From Prevotella melaninogenica (lineage in GTDB: Bacteria > Bacteroidota > Bacteroidia > Bacteroidales > Bacteroidaceae): a stretch of 64,000 bases of DNA. The stretch covers positions 496,001 to 560,000 of the forward strand of contig NZ_CP072359.1 of assembly GCF_018128065.1 (NCBI RefSeq), in the 5' to 3' direction. Below are positions 17,401 to 25,972 of this stretch, piece by piece; position 1 is the stretch's first letter, and the number at the start of each line of letters is the position of its first letter. The notes under the pieces were generated by a model. The model was not told the origin of the DNA, did no database searches, and saw nothing but the letters and a program-made list of their open reading frames with translations. The translations under genes and the position numbers were made by a program.

Positions 17401-18962
17401 GTATCGAGTCGTGGCTCTTGGACCATCCCGACCACGAAGAGGCAAAGCAGAGCCTTGCTGCCTTGCGTGCAGCCACGCCAACACCCATTCCTTTTGCAGA
17501 CCTTGACTTTAATCTCGGTGAACGCTGGATACCTGCTAAAGTCTATGGCAGGTTCGCTTCGGAGTTCTTCGGGACGGACATTGGCGTATCCTACCATTCC
17601 AACATGGACGAGTACAGCATTGTATGTGACCATAAGAATGCCAATATCTGGCACAAGTATGCCGTACAGGGTGAGTTCCGCCGCTATGACGGCATCAATC
17701 TCCTGAAGCACGCCCTTCACAATACCATTCCAGACATCAACAAGAGTAAGGAGGTGACGGACAAGGTTACGGGAGAGACGAAAACGATCAAAGTAAGGGA
17801 CGGGCATGCCATCCAGATGGCAAATGCCAAGATTGAGGAAATCAGGCAGGGCTTTGTCGATTGGCTCGGACGCACACCCGATACCTTCAAACAACAACTC
17901 TCCGACAGGTACAACCGCCTTTTCAACTGTTTTGTGCGACCCAACTTTGACGGTACGCACCAGACGTTTCCCGACCTTGACCTCAAACGATTGGGTATTG
18001 ATGACCTTTACAAGAGTCAGAAGGATGCCGTATGGATGCTCAAAACCAACGGTGGCGGTATATGCGACCACGAGGTGGGAGCGGGTAAGACGCTCATCAT
18101 GTGTACAGCTGCCTACGAGATGAAGCGATTGGGACTGGCAAACAAGCCGATGATTATCGGACTGAAAGCAAACGTCTTCGATATTGCCGACACTTTTAGG
18201 AAAGCTTATCCCAATGCTAAGGTACTCTATCCAGGTAAGAACGATTTTAATAAGCAGAACCGCCAACGTATTTTTAACGACATCAAGAACAACGACTGGG
18301 ACTGCATTATCTTGACGCATGAACAGTTCGGTATGATACCGCAAGCTTTGGAGATACAGGAAGCGATTATGCAAAAGGAACTGGACTCCGTGGAAGAAAA
18401 TCTCGAAGTGTTGCGGCAACAAGGAAGAGACATCTCCCGTGGGATGCTCAAAGGATTGGAGAAGCGCAAGCAGACACTTGAAGCAAAGCTACAGAACATA
18501 CAGGACAGCATCGCAGAGCGTAAGGACGATGCCGTAGATTTCAAGATGATGGGTATCGACCACCTCTTTGTCGATGAAAGCCACCAATTCAAGAACCTGA
18601 TGTTCAACACACGCCACGATCGTGTGTCGGGCTTGGGCAATCCTGATGGTTCACAGCGTGCCTTAAACATGCTCTTTGCCATTCGTACCATACAGGAGAG
18701 GTCCGGCAAGGACTTGGGAGCCACTTTCCTTTCGGGAACGACCATTTCCAATAGCCTGACGGAACTGTATCTTCTGTTCAAGTATCTGCGCCCGCAGGCT
18801 TTGGAGAAGCAGGGTATCAACAGTTTTGATGCTTGGGCGGCAGTCTTTGCCAAGAAGTCGACAGACTACGAGTTCTCCATCACGAATGACATCATACAGA
18901 AGGAACGGTTCAGAACATTTATCAAGGTGCCAGAGCTGGCTGCGTTTTATGCGGAAGTATAG
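14424..18962 (+). CDS. N6-DNA methylase/SNF2-like helicase, N-terminal part (gene split by the 29-kb island)
   Basis: 1512 aa. Residues about 120-330 hold an N6-adenine methylase fold with SNIPFG at the catalytic NPPF position. A Pro/Glu/Ser-rich linker follows at about 590-790. The C-terminal part is a superfamily 2 helicase front: HEVGAGKT (Walker A), HLFVDESHQF (motif II), FLSGTTISNSLTELY (motif III). It stops at FYAEV. The missing helicase back half with motif VI lies at 47855-49378, so the gene was one reading frame of more than 2000 aa before the island inserted. Relatives have about 60 residues between the two halves that are absent on both sides, so the event also lost sequence (family knowledge). 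The protein is probably anti-restriction or maintenance; its role is not established. Confidence 0.85.
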   Translation: MAYNKKEVLQANTEAIRVVLRLEKERREATEAEKSILRNNQGFGGLKCVLNRTDNPDDIRYWSKSEQNLFEPTQQLKQMIYREAVDANTAKRYWESIKASVLTSFYTDTRIVSAISDALASTNLQVRRCLDPSMGMGAFAETFAKQAGVVDAMEKDLLTARISQALHPYGKGNIFVRNEPFEAIGELENKDKYDLITSNIPFGDFMVYDREYNKGKDTLKRESTRAIHNYFFVKGLDCIKEGGILAFITSQGVLDSPRNEAIRRYLMQNSRLISVLRLPSGMFSDNAGTDVGSDLIVLQKQTGKETSEGIEQQFVETLSVPKEEGSSVVFKHNSLFVGDWKDISHRTIATERIMGTDPYGRPAWEYRFTGGIEEMAESLRTRLSLEMGQRIDRKLYETGIPMTEVEREAEAEKQLRKLGITISREEETERTKTEDKGINDAYNLMPDSIRKQLPKLYSTEKELIGDKVAYARYFFPMGAYTAYLLEYDPKSRIGFGAVTMGYGWELGNMSLDEMEGVKVRGLGIERDLYFSPKKLHEIAELEEIVRGQYTKEEVVAEEIKEEVITKAETENKVKETVTIASENDTQIMENTVPNGETIPLQPSSSESAPQQFVSEQPSMTIEPAPEGVPALTLHHQYEQEPQEIRTDIEAPREMNGQTIFFDDDHHPVVDNNMEDIGQPEQLSLFAPEEYSLWTREVTRVNHEIKDNSGTSQVRRPITQTAPQKSSESKMQKVATSPQRRTRSSRKAASSSSREPSLFDFMNEAEERKPKPIAEVRKEFDASPRPFLSSPDSHLRDGSIVVQKGQVGFLSDLKRHPTFNPMDLPYAQLSRLKAYIEIRECYHRLYDYEAENHAEDREDRSRLNHLYDDYVARGGYFNQKANTDIIKMDTTGVEMLFLERSENGRYVKADIFDHPTAFSTTELTVATDPMEALGASLNKYGTVELDYMSSLLPDMEESDIISSLEGRIYFNPEENAYEVADKFISGNVIEKAERIESWLLDHPDHEEAKQSLAALRAATPTPIPFADLDFNLGERWIPAKVYGRFASEFFGTDIGVSYHSNMDEYSIVCDHKNANIWHKYAVQGEFRRYDGINLLKHALHNTIPDINKSKEVTDKVTGETKTIKVRDGHAIQMANAKIEEIRQGFVDWLGRTPDTFKQQLSDRYNRLFNCFVRPNFDGTHQTFPDLDLKRLGIDDLYKSQKDAVWMLKTNGGGICDHEVGAGKTLIMCTAAYEMKRLGLANKPMIIGLKANVFDIADTFRKAYPNAKVLYPGKNDFNKQNRQRIFNDIKNNDWDCIILTHEQFGMIPQALEIQEAIMQKELDSVEENLEVLRQQGRDISRGMLKGLEKRKQTLEAKLQNIQDSIAERKDDAVDFKMMGIDHLFVDESHQFKNLMFNTRHDRVSGLGNPDGSQRALNMLFAIRTIQERSGKDLGATFLSGTTISNSLTELYLLFKYLRPQALEKQGINSFDAWAAVFAKKSTDYEFSITNDIIQKERFRTFIKVPELAAFYAEV

Positions 18963-19079
18963 GAGTTGGAAGCAAGAAAAGGAGAAGAATGCGTATCTGA
19001 TTGAAATAGAGGATATATTGCCTGTTTACTCATTGAGTTGCATCAATAGAAATAGGCAAAGAAAGGAGTGAAAAAGCAA

Positions 19080-19099
19080 GAGTTCAGTTACCAAATCGT
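19080..19099 (+). other. Attachment-like 20-mer at left end of the island
   Basis: GAGTTCAGTTACCAAATCGT occurs about 120 bp inside the left helicase breakpoint and 128 bp before the recombinase start. The same 20-mer with one change (A to C) occurs inverted at 47723-47742, about 112 bp from the right breakpoint. Such a paired position suggests a recombinase core or arm site. Function is inference. Confidence 0.5.
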
Positions 19100-19226
19100 T
19101 CGAGAAACGATGAAAGGAAAAGAACAGCTAAAAGTGGTAACTAAAACGGTGATTTCTCTTTCATTATCAATGTTTTGCATCACTCAAAGTTCCTCTAAGA
19201 AGTGTAATTTTGCAAGCAAAAAAACA

Positions 19227-20480
19227 ATGGAAAAAGAAAAAATGAAGCTGCTTTTCTACCTCAAGAGAGGTACGCAGGACAAAAACGGAAAAAGTCCCAT
19301 CATGGGACGCATCAGTATCGGTCGTTCAATGGTTCAGTTCAGTTGCAAATATGCCTGTACACCCAATCTATGGGACAGTCGCAAACAAAGACTTGTGGGC
19401 AAGAGTGCAGAAGCCATATCAGTAAACAACGAACTTGACCGACTGCAAGTAAGTGTCTGTAAAGTTTATGAGATGCTTTTAAAGAAGTCTAATGTCTCAG
19501 TAAGGGCAGAGCAGGTAAAGGAACTTGTTTTCGGGTTGAATAGCGGATCGCAGGGACTGCTTCATCATACGGACGAGTATATCAACCGTTTCCGTGAGTG
19601 GGTGGGCATAGACCGCAGTGAAAGAAGACTGAAATGTCTGCTGCTCTTCCGTAAGCATCTGGCAAAATTTCTCAGACATCGCTACCATGTGAACGATATT
19701 CCCGTGCAAAAAGCCGATACTGCCCTTATCAAAGACTTGGAGGAGTATTTTGCCAAAGAAAAGGGTTTTAAACTCAACACCTCAGCTGGTTATCTTACAA
19801 TGCTGGCATCCCTACTCAAGGACCTGCACAAACGGCACATCATAGACATCTATCCTTTCATCGCTCACTCTATCCGTTGGGACGTGGGTACACCCCGATA
19901 CATCACAAGGGAGGAAGTAAACAGAATAGCAGCATTAAGCGATAACGAACTGCAAGGCTACGAGCAGGTATCAAGAGATATGTTTCTCTTTTCGTGCTAT
20001 ACCGGTCTTTCCTATACGGATGTGTACCACCTCACGTCAGAGCATATCATCCACGAGTCTGGTATGAATTGGATACGAAAGCCGAGAATAAAGACAGGCA
20101 ATATATGCCACATTCCGCTATTGCCCGAAGCATCCGCCATCATCGAGCGGTACAGGGGTATCCATACAAGGGCGTTCCGTCACGAACCGCCCAAAGGGTA
20201 TCTGCTGCCCATACCTGGCTGCGATACGGTAAACATACACCTCAAAAAGATAGCACGGCTTTGCGGTATTCAGAAAACGCTGACTTTTCACATGGCTCGC
20301 CACACCTTTGCTTCGCAGATGACACTCTCTGAAGGCGTGTCTATCGAGAGTGTGTCAAAAATGCTCGGACACAGCCAAATAAAGACCACACAGGTGTATG
20401 CAGAGACTTCTCCAGAGCGTGTCTTTCGGGATGTGGAGAAGATTCTCCCTCTCATCGCACAATATCGTTTAATCAACTAA
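19227..20480 (+). CDS. Tyrosine recombinase/integrase, left module, first of a tandem pair
   Basis: 417 aa from the ATG at 19227. The frame is open upstream to 19068, but a TAATTTTG promoter element and an A-rich site lie just before 19227, and family members start MKxKLKLLFYLKRG. The N-terminal arm-binding and SAM-like domains are followed by a catalytic domain with HMARHTFASQMTL (HxxR), MLGHSQIKTTQVYAET (second His and the Tyr nucleophile). The first catalytic Arg position reads SCYTGLSYTD, Ser instead of Arg, as in IntDOT-type enzymes. It cuts and joins DNA at attachment sites. The second recombinase starts 14 nt after its stop, so both are probably used together. Confidence 0.9.
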   Translation: MEKEKMKLLFYLKRGTQDKNGKSPIMGRISIGRSMVQFSCKYACTPNLWDSRKQRLVGKSAEAISVNNELDRLQVSVCKVYEMLLKKSNVSVRAEQVKELVFGLNSGSQGLLHHTDEYINRFREWVGIDRSERRLKCLLLFRKHLAKFLRHRYHVNDIPVQKADTALIKDLEEYFAKEKGFKLNTSAGYLTMLASLLKDLHKRHIIDIYPFIAHSIRWDVGTPRYITREEVNRIAALSDNELQGYEQVSRDMFLFSCYTGLSYTDVYHLTSEHIIHESGMNWIRKPRIKTGNICHIPLLPEASAIIERYRGIHTRAFRHEPPKGYLLPIPGCDTVNIHLKKIARLCGIQKTLTFHMARHTFASQMTLSEGVSIESVSKMLGHSQIKTTQVYAETSPERVFRDVEKILPLIAQYRLIN

Positions 20481-20493
20481 AAGTCCAAGAACA

Positions 20494-21759
20494 ATGAAAA
20501 GTACATTTTCAATTCTATTCTATATAGACAGAAGCAAGACAAATGAGAATAACGAGTGCATTATCCGCTGCCGTATCACCTGCAATGGTGCGTCTTCTTC
20601 ATTCTCAACAGGATTGCACACCTCTCCCGATGATTGGCAATCAAAGATAGGACGTATAAAAGTGGCAGCTAACAGAGCGAATGATGTCAATCATCAACTG
20701 GACTCAATAGATAAACGACTTCACGCACTCTATGAACTCACGTTAAGGGAAGAGAACTACATCACGGCAGAATATCTTAAGGAGCAGTTCCTGCATCAAG
20801 GAAAACCTACCCCAACACTCATAGAGATTTACCAAGCTGTCTGCGAAAGTAAGGAGGAATTGCAGGGCAAGACTATAGGAAAGGCTACCGTCAGGGCTTT
20901 TAGGGACAGCAGGAAGAGCTTTGTTCAATTTCTGAAAACAAGGAGGAATGAGGACTGTCTTCCCAAAGAAGCCGACAAGGACCTAATAGAAAGCTACCGT
21001 CTGTTCATGCTTAGGGACTTAAGAAACAAGGAAAGCACCGTCTCTAACCGTCTGCGCCACCTGCATCAGGTTATTAGAAAGGCACAGCAGGAGCGGTATA
21101 TCCATGCAGACCCTTTTGAACTGATAGACATTGAAACGCCCACCTACGAGCGCAATACCCTCACTTCTGACGATTTACACAAAATTCTCTCATATCGTCC
21201 TCACCGCTCGGTGGACAACCATTGCAGGCTCATCTTCCTATTGGGCTGTTTTACGGGGCTAGCTTTTTCTGATTTAAAGAAACTACGGTTGGACGATGTT
21301 TACACACTTGACGATGGGCGCAGGTACATATCGCTCTGTCGCACAAAAACTCAGAACAGAAGCATTGTTCCTTTATTACCCATTGCCGAAGAGATACTCA
21401 CCATTGTCAGCGACGGACAAAAGGAGGGTTTGCTCTTTCGTGAGTTCCCCACGAATAGCCATTTCAACCGCAAGATAAGGGACATCATCATCAAGGCTGG
21501 ACTCCCATCTCATACCGAAGCCACCTCGCACACGGCACGACATACCTTTGCCACGACCATCTGTTTGGAGAACGGCTTGCCGATAGAAACCGTCAGTAAG
21601 ATGCTCGGACACCGCTTTATTTCCACTACTGAACTCTATGCGAAGGTTAGCAAGAGCAAGATTGCACGTGAAATGCAGCCACTCATGGGTAGCAATACCA
21701 CAAGGGAGCTGCGAAAGGCCCTGCGTGTTTGTCCGCCAAGAAAGCCAAGCATAGGATAA
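20494..21759 (+). CDS. Tyrosine recombinase/integrase, left module, second of a tandem pair
   Basis: 421 aa. It starts MKSTFSILFYIDRSKTNENN, the usual N-terminal beta hairpin of Bacteroidetes integrases, then a SAM-like core-binding domain and the catalytic domain with SHTARHTFATTICLE, KMLGHRFISTTELYAKV. The first Arg position reads GCFTGLAFSD (Ala). It is co-transcribed with the first recombinase. It differs clearly in sequence from its positional counterpart at 45071-46339, so the two modules did not arise by a simple recent duplication of the whole end. Confidence 0.9.
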   Translation: MKSTFSILFYIDRSKTNENNECIIRCRITCNGASSSFSTGLHTSPDDWQSKIGRIKVAANRANDVNHQLDSIDKRLHALYELTLREENYITAEYLKEQFLHQGKPTPTLIEIYQAVCESKEELQGKTIGKATVRAFRDSRKSFVQFLKTRRNEDCLPKEADKDLIESYRLFMLRDLRNKESTVSNRLRHLHQVIRKAQQERYIHADPFELIDIETPTYERNTLTSDDLHKILSYRPHRSVDNHCRLIFLLGCFTGLAFSDLKKLRLDDVYTLDDGRRYISLCRTKTQNRSIVPLLPIAEEILTIVSDGQKEGLLFREFPTNSHFNRKIRDIIIKAGLPSHTEATSHTARHTFATTICLENGLPIETVSKMLGHRFISTTELYAKVSKSKIAREMQPLMGSNTTRELRKALRVCPPRKPSIG

Positions 21760-21820
21760 AATGATTTTTCTTAGACCGTTAAACAACCATCATTAAGTAT
21801 CAACACTGAATAAGGATAAA

Positions 21821-22288
21821 ATGAAAAAGAACAACAAACAGGAACTTTCCTACTTTCGGTTGAAATTAAGAAGTTATATGTGTGAGCAGTACCCCGAGAG
21901 ATTGCATGACACGGAGTTTATCACCACACGAGCAGACATGGCTCTCACTGCTTACTGCGATGCAGTGGCGCAAGGTTTCACGCACCCCGAAGCGGAGAGC
22001 ATAGCAAGTGAGGTGTTGTATCAAGGTTTGCACTTTTCCAAGTATGACACGCTTGTTTCTGTCTTGGAAAACGAGTTTGAAAGGGAACTGCCTGCACCAC
22101 TCCCTGAGAAGCTTGCACCCATATTGTTGTCGAACAAGGCTGTTCAAGCCACATTCGACAAGTTCGGTTTGACGGACACATTTGCCACAAGCGAGCAATA
22201 CGGCCGTCTTTACACCGAACTCACAGGCACGATAGTGCTGCTCATTGAGAGCAATAATCTGCCTACAGTAGGTCAGACGGACAGATAA
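21821..22288 (+). CDS. DUF1896 family protein, left copy
   Basis: 155 aa, soluble, of unknown function, widely found on Bacteroidetes mobile elements. It starts MKKNNKQELSYFRLKLRSYM and contains the conserved GFTHPEAESIASEVLYQGLH segment. It follows the recombinases by 61 nt. The copy at 44552-45025 is about 90 percent identical by eye, with most differences at the two ends. A predicted helical protein of this size could be a regulator or accessory factor; there is no direct evidence. Confidence 0.85.
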   Translation: MKKNNKQELSYFRLKLRSYMCEQYPERLHDTEFITTRADMALTAYCDAVAQGFTHPEAESIASEVLYQGLHFSKYDTLVSVLENEFERELPAPLPEKLAPILLSNKAVQATFDKFGLTDTFATSEQYGRLYTELTGTIVLLIESNNLPTVGQTDR

Positions 22289-22389
22289 AACGTTTGTTTA
22301 CACTTTATAAACAGCCTTACGCAAAGCCCCTGAAGCCGTATTCGGTCGGGCAAAGATATGGCGGTTGACTTTACTTTCTTGCAAGGTCA

Positions 22390-22428
22390 AGTCCTGCCGA
22401 TGGAGCGGAAAATCTCCACCGCAGGGCT
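22390..22428 (+). ncRNA. Conserved hairpin in the module leader, left copy
   Basis: AGTCCTGC...GATGGAG and CTCCACCGCAGGGCTT can fold to a stem-loop. The equivalent stem in the right module (44405-44439) has the same design with sequence changes, so the fold seems kept. It may be a terminator-like structure or part of a regulatory RNA between DUF1896 and the HTH genes. Confidence 0.4.
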
Positions 22429-22600
22429 TTTCTCTGCATTTTGATACAGTCATACTTGCAAAAACTAATCTTTTGTGCGGTCGTATTTTTCGCTCCAACC
22501 TTGCGAAAGTAGGCTGACCGCCAAAGAGAAATGCCCGAACGAATACGGCATACTCAGGCTCTTTGGACGCAAGGCGTAACAACCAACAACAGATAGGACT

Positions 22601-22748
22601 GACGATAATACGGACAATCTGTTGTTTGTACAATTTGTTGTCATGACTATCTGTTGTCAAAACTATATATCGTCAAAATAATCTATCGATAAAATTATAT
22701 ATCTACACTTCGATATCTCGATTTGTCGAACTATCGAATTATCGATAA
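22601..22748. repeat. Phased 16-bp degenerate repeats (iteron-like), left copy
   Basis: The stretch is built from units such as TATCTGTTGTCAAAAC and TCTATCGATAAAATTA spaced every 16 bp. It is the inverted counterpart of the clearer array at 44078-44237. It lies 230-370 nt upstream of the first HTH gene. Phased repeats near excisionase-like genes suggest binding of a regulator or replication initiator. The remainder of 22289-22978 shows no gene on either strand. Confidence 0.6.
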
Positions 22749-22978
22749 AACAACAAAATAATAAAAGGAACAAGCCGGCACCTCATCTCATTACCGCAAT
22801 AACACAGACGGATTCCCTTTGGTATTTTCTCTTGTTTTCTCTCTATTTCCCTGCTTATCCTCATTTCTTGCAGCGGTGCTTCCGAGGGTTTACTTTTGCA
22901 CTTGATAAGTACGGCAATGGACTGCATAACAGTTCGTTTTCCGTGTAACAATAACGTAATCAAAACAAAAAGAATGCA

Positions 22979-23248
22979 ATGAAACTCATTATTATCGACC
23001 GCAAAGTGTGGGAGCGACACCACTCCGAATTTGCAAATTTTATCCACAGTATCGAACAACTCATCGGCAATCCGCCCGAAACGGACGAATGGCTTGACAA
23101 CGAAGCCGTGTGCAAGCGTTTGGGCATCAGTAAGCGTACCCTGCAATCATACAGAGATACGGGAAAAATCCCTTTCTCAATGATTGGACACAAGTGCTAT
23201 TACAAGGAGAGCGACATCACGGAGTTACTGAACGTAAACAATGAATGA
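22979..23248 (+). CDS. Excisionase-like helix-turn-helix protein, left copy
   Basis: 89 aa. The C-terminal half is a MerR/Xis-type winged helix (NEAVCKRLGISKRTLQSYRD, then GKIPFSMIGHKCYYKESDI). The N-terminal half is short and helical. Such proteins bend DNA at attachment sites to favour excision, or regulate mobilization genes. It ends 3 nt before the next HTH gene. It is nearly identical to the protein at 43372-43641 (differences such as K/A near residue 9). Confidence 0.85.
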   Translation: MKLIIIDRKVWERHHSEFANFIHSIEQLIGNPPETDEWLDNEAVCKRLGISKRTLQSYRDTGKIPFSMIGHKCYYKESDITELLNVNNE

Positions 23249-23251
23249 ATT

Positions 23252-23566
23252 ATGTCGGAGAATGAAATCATTACGCAGGAAGACCCTCAGATGCAGTTGT
23301 TTTCACAACTGATGGAAAGAATATTGAAGAAATTGGAGCGGTATTGCGCTACCGCCCGTCCGATGCTGGGAGGAGAGGTTTACCTCACTGGCGAGGAGGT
23401 TTGTAGCCAATTACGGCTCAGCACACGCACGCTCCAAGAGTACAGAAACTTAGGAACGCTTCCTTTCTACAAAATCGGAGGGAAGATACTTTACAAACAG
23501 AGTGACATACAAACAATGCTTGAAAGGCATTATAACGCAATACCCAAGAAATTATGGCAAGAATAG
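23252..23566 (+). CDS. Second helix-turn-helix protein, left copy
   Basis: 104 aa with a MerR/excisionase-type domain at residues about 48-95 (LTGEEVCSQLRLSTRTLQEY, KIGGKILYKQSDIQTMLER). It overlaps the start of the DUF3408 gene by 13 bp, so the three genes form one operon. Tandem HTH proteins of this type often regulate excision in Bacteroidetes mobilizable transposons (family knowledge). The right copy is at 43054-43368. Confidence 0.85.
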   Translation: MSENEIITQEDPQMQLFSQLMERILKKLERYCATARPMLGGEVYLTGEEVCSQLRLSTRTLQEYRNLGTLPFYKIGGKILYKQSDIQTMLERHYNAIPKKLWQE

Positions 23567-24060
23567 ATGAACAAAGGAAACAACGTCTGGAACAAGCCCT
23601 TCGAGATATGGGCAATTATGGCGTTAAGCTCCGCAAGCCCGAAGAGTTGCCCAATTTTGATCAGCCCATAGATTATGAAGAGGAAAAGAAAAGATTTGAG
23701 CCTGTTAAAGTTGAGGAACAAAATGACAAGGAGAGTCACAAGGACTATTCTCAACCGTCCTATCAAGAAACAGAGTTGTCACCAACGGAAAGGGCTACTT
23801 CTACCGAAGAGAATCATCAACGAATGGGAAAAACAAAGGACAGGAAGCAATTATCCGAGTTTCAGGGGAAATATCTCCAGCCCTTTCGCAACAGCCACCG
23901 CAAAGCCGTGTATGTATCAGAGGAAACTCAACGAAAGTTGGACTTCGTGGTGCGGAAAATCGGTGAGCAGGGAGCAAGCGTTTCAGGATATGTGGAGCAG
24001 GTGCTTCGAGAACATCTCGACCAATACAAAGATGATGTGGAAAGATGGCGGAAACTCTGA
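23554..24060 (+). CDS. DUF3408 mobilization-associated protein, left copy
   Basis: 168 aa. The first about 95 residues are hydrophilic and disordered-looking (DYEEEKKRFEPVKVEEQND). The C-terminal part (KAVYVSEETQRKLDFVVRKI to the end) resembles a ribbon-helix-helix DNA-binding domain. Proteins of this type accompany oriT and relaxosome genes. The oriT-like repeats follow at once. The mobilization genes expected next are missing here: an RHS remnant begins about 50 bp past oriT. Confidence 0.8.
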   Translation: MARIDEQRKQRLEQALRDMGNYGVKLRKPEELPNFDQPIDYEEEKKRFEPVKVEEQNDKESHKDYSQPSYQETELSPTERATSTEENHQRMGKTKDRKQLSEFQGKYLQPFRNSHRKAVYVSEETQRKLDFVVRKIGEQGASVSGYVEQVLREHLDQYKDDVERWRKL

Positions 24061-24094
24061 AGTTCTGCATTCCCCGAATGCAAGCCTACGCCGT

Positions 24095-24245
24095 GTTACT
24101 GTATTCAGTGAATGCAGTAACTCGGCATGGGCTTATAATCCCATTTTCTACATCAGCAAGGTGTGTCTTTGTACCACAAATTGCAATTTGTACCACAAAG
24201 ACCCTTGCCCCGAAAGGGGATTAAATCACTCCGAAGTCGTGATTA
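24095..24245. other. oriT-like region, left copy
   Basis: It contains a stem GTTACTG...CAGTAAC (24095-24121), two direct repeats TTGTACCACAAA split by TTGCAATT (24168-24200) and a CCCCGAAAGGGG palindrome. The right module has the same parts. The order next to DUF3408 and a relaxosome gene matches transfer origins of Bacteroides mobilizable elements. Homology between the modules stops at about 24245. The 24245-24291 stretch shows nothing else. Confidence 0.55.
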
Positions 24246-24291
24246 TCATTTACCCCCTTTCTTATTTTAAAGTTGTATCGAAAAAACAAGA

Positions 24292-25187
24292 CTATTCTGG
24301 TATCCCATCTTTTCGTGTATTTGATGACGAAAAGGGATGTCCGAATATGTATTTTAAATAGAATTCAGAATACGTTATTAACGCATCATCTACATAATAC
24401 ACATAAGGTAAAGTTTCTTTTAGAGCTAAGCGAACTTTTATATGGCTAATTACAGAGTCACCATATATTTTGTAAAGTTTCTCAGATTCTCGAGTTGTAG
24501 ATAAATGTAAGGCATCCCCTTTATATTCACATGTAATACCGCCACTAGTTGATCTTCCTGCAATACCACTTTGGGTATAATGTTTAACTTGAAGTTCTTC
24601 GGTAATTTGCCCTTTAATACCATTACTCCTCAATATATTTAAGGTGTAGAAACTGGACCAAACAATAGAAAACGTACAACTTGTTACATAAAGATAATAA
24701 TCTAATGCTTTAGTTATTTCAAGTGACACATAGGGTATTAAGAGTATTACCATATTCAAAGATATAAGCACAGAAGCAGAAATGTTTGTAATCATATTTG
24801 CCACTATACTTGTCATTACCTTTGCAAGATTAGACCTACCAATCTTTGTAGAGGTAAGTTTCTTAATCAATTTTGCAGTAGAGGCACTGGAAAATATTAT
24901 AGAGGTTGCACCTGCTACAGCTGCGTCTATTGAAGCACCTCCCCAATCAATTTGATGTATAGCTATAATTACATTACCTCCATTGTTAATAAGTTTCTCT
25001 ACAAAACTTGCACCTACAGAAATAACAACACCTAACTGCTTTTAGTATTCCTCCTTCTGTGCTTCTATGTTCTGCATCCAGGCTGCATAATCGCGCTGCC
25101 CTGCCGTTACAATGTTGCCATTGACGCCATAAACATTATAAAACTGCCCCGTGCCGATTTTAGAAGCAATGCACTTATCTCTGATAA
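24292..25187 (-). pseudogene. RHS remnant F: core fragment plus orphan C-terminal tip, one in-frame stop
   Basis: Reading leftward from about 25187, residues CIASKIGTGQFYNVYGVNGN and TAGQRDYAAWMQNIEAQKEE match the RHS core (CIASRIGTGLFNNVYG type). A TAA at 25042-25044 replaces the second Tyr of the KEAYY motif, and the same frame then runs on as KQLGVVISVGASFVEKLINN through a hydrophobic segment to 24292. The core is cut short at a point where other cassettes continue (GVAPGVPT), so this tip was joined at an unusual place. No toxin family is recognised; the tip has one or two membrane-like segments. It has no upstream RHS start and no immunity gene, so it is probably silent. Confidence 0.6.
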
Positions 25188-25914
25188 ATCCCATTTCTTT
25201 GTATGAAATTCTTTTTTTCTCCACTTTGGAGAATCGATAAAACTGGATGCTCTCCTGAAACAGTATATCGATATAGATAAATTGAATCATTAGTTATTCT
25301 ATTCAACAATACATAATTCTTTTCTTTGACTAAACGGTCTCCTCTTTGGGGAGTTATGATATTCATATCTGCTTTGCTTATCTCAACTGAGGAAGAAATA
25401 TCTTTTAGAATATAATTGTTGCCATTAGGGCATATTCTATCAATTCGTATATCATAATTTATACATTGAATACTATCGATAATATTTTTTCTCTTAGCGT
25501 GAATGTTTTGTATAAACATACGAGGATCTCTAATCGCATGTAATACTATATTCTGGTTATTCTGTGTAAGGGTGACAATAGAATCATTATACCTTGATAT
25601 AACGAAATAATTATCATACAATCCCATATATAGTAATGTGTCATTTTTTATACTCCAACGATGATCCCATTCTACATCATGGGAGAAAACAAAGTCCTGT
25701 AATCTCCCCCTTTCGTCTTGACTTTTTACTTGCAATTGTCCATCTTTGTTAAAATAAAGTATAAAGGAAGATTAAGTATTGTATCACTCTCATTATACCA
25801 ATATCTATATCTATCCCCAGTTAGAATCTCTTTAACATTATTATTTCGGCATGATACTAATAATGAGGATATTAGCAATAATTTTATTATATGTATATGT
25901 TTCATTATTGTCAA
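25175..25914 (-). pseudogene. Candidate immunity lipoprotein for RHS-C, frameshifted
   Basis: The first part (62 aa) starts MTIMKHIHIIKLLLISSLLV and has a lipobox ending SC, so the product would be an envelope lipoprotein. After PLYFI the frame breaks at a T run near 25760, and the remainder continues in the next frame as NKDGQLQVKS to 25175. One extra T would give a protein of about 245 aa. It lies 58 nt downstream of the protease-tipped RHS-C, the normal place for an immunity gene. Lipidation would place it where a peptidase toxin acts. Its 3' end overlaps the start of remnant F. No family is recognised. Confidence 0.6.
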
Positions 25915-25972
25915 AAATGAATCTTATTTCCTCCTTCTATAAATTCATAACTACTTTTAGCCCCATATTTAT

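Noticed and set aside
17274..18422. 382-codon frame antisense to the helicase-methylase
   Set aside because: It overlaps the conserved Walker A region of the real gene on the other strand and has no recognisable domain.
19068..19226. Upstream extension of the left recombinase
   Set aside because: The extra 53 codons cover the 20-mer shared with the other end and a promoter element, and relatives start at the 19227 position.
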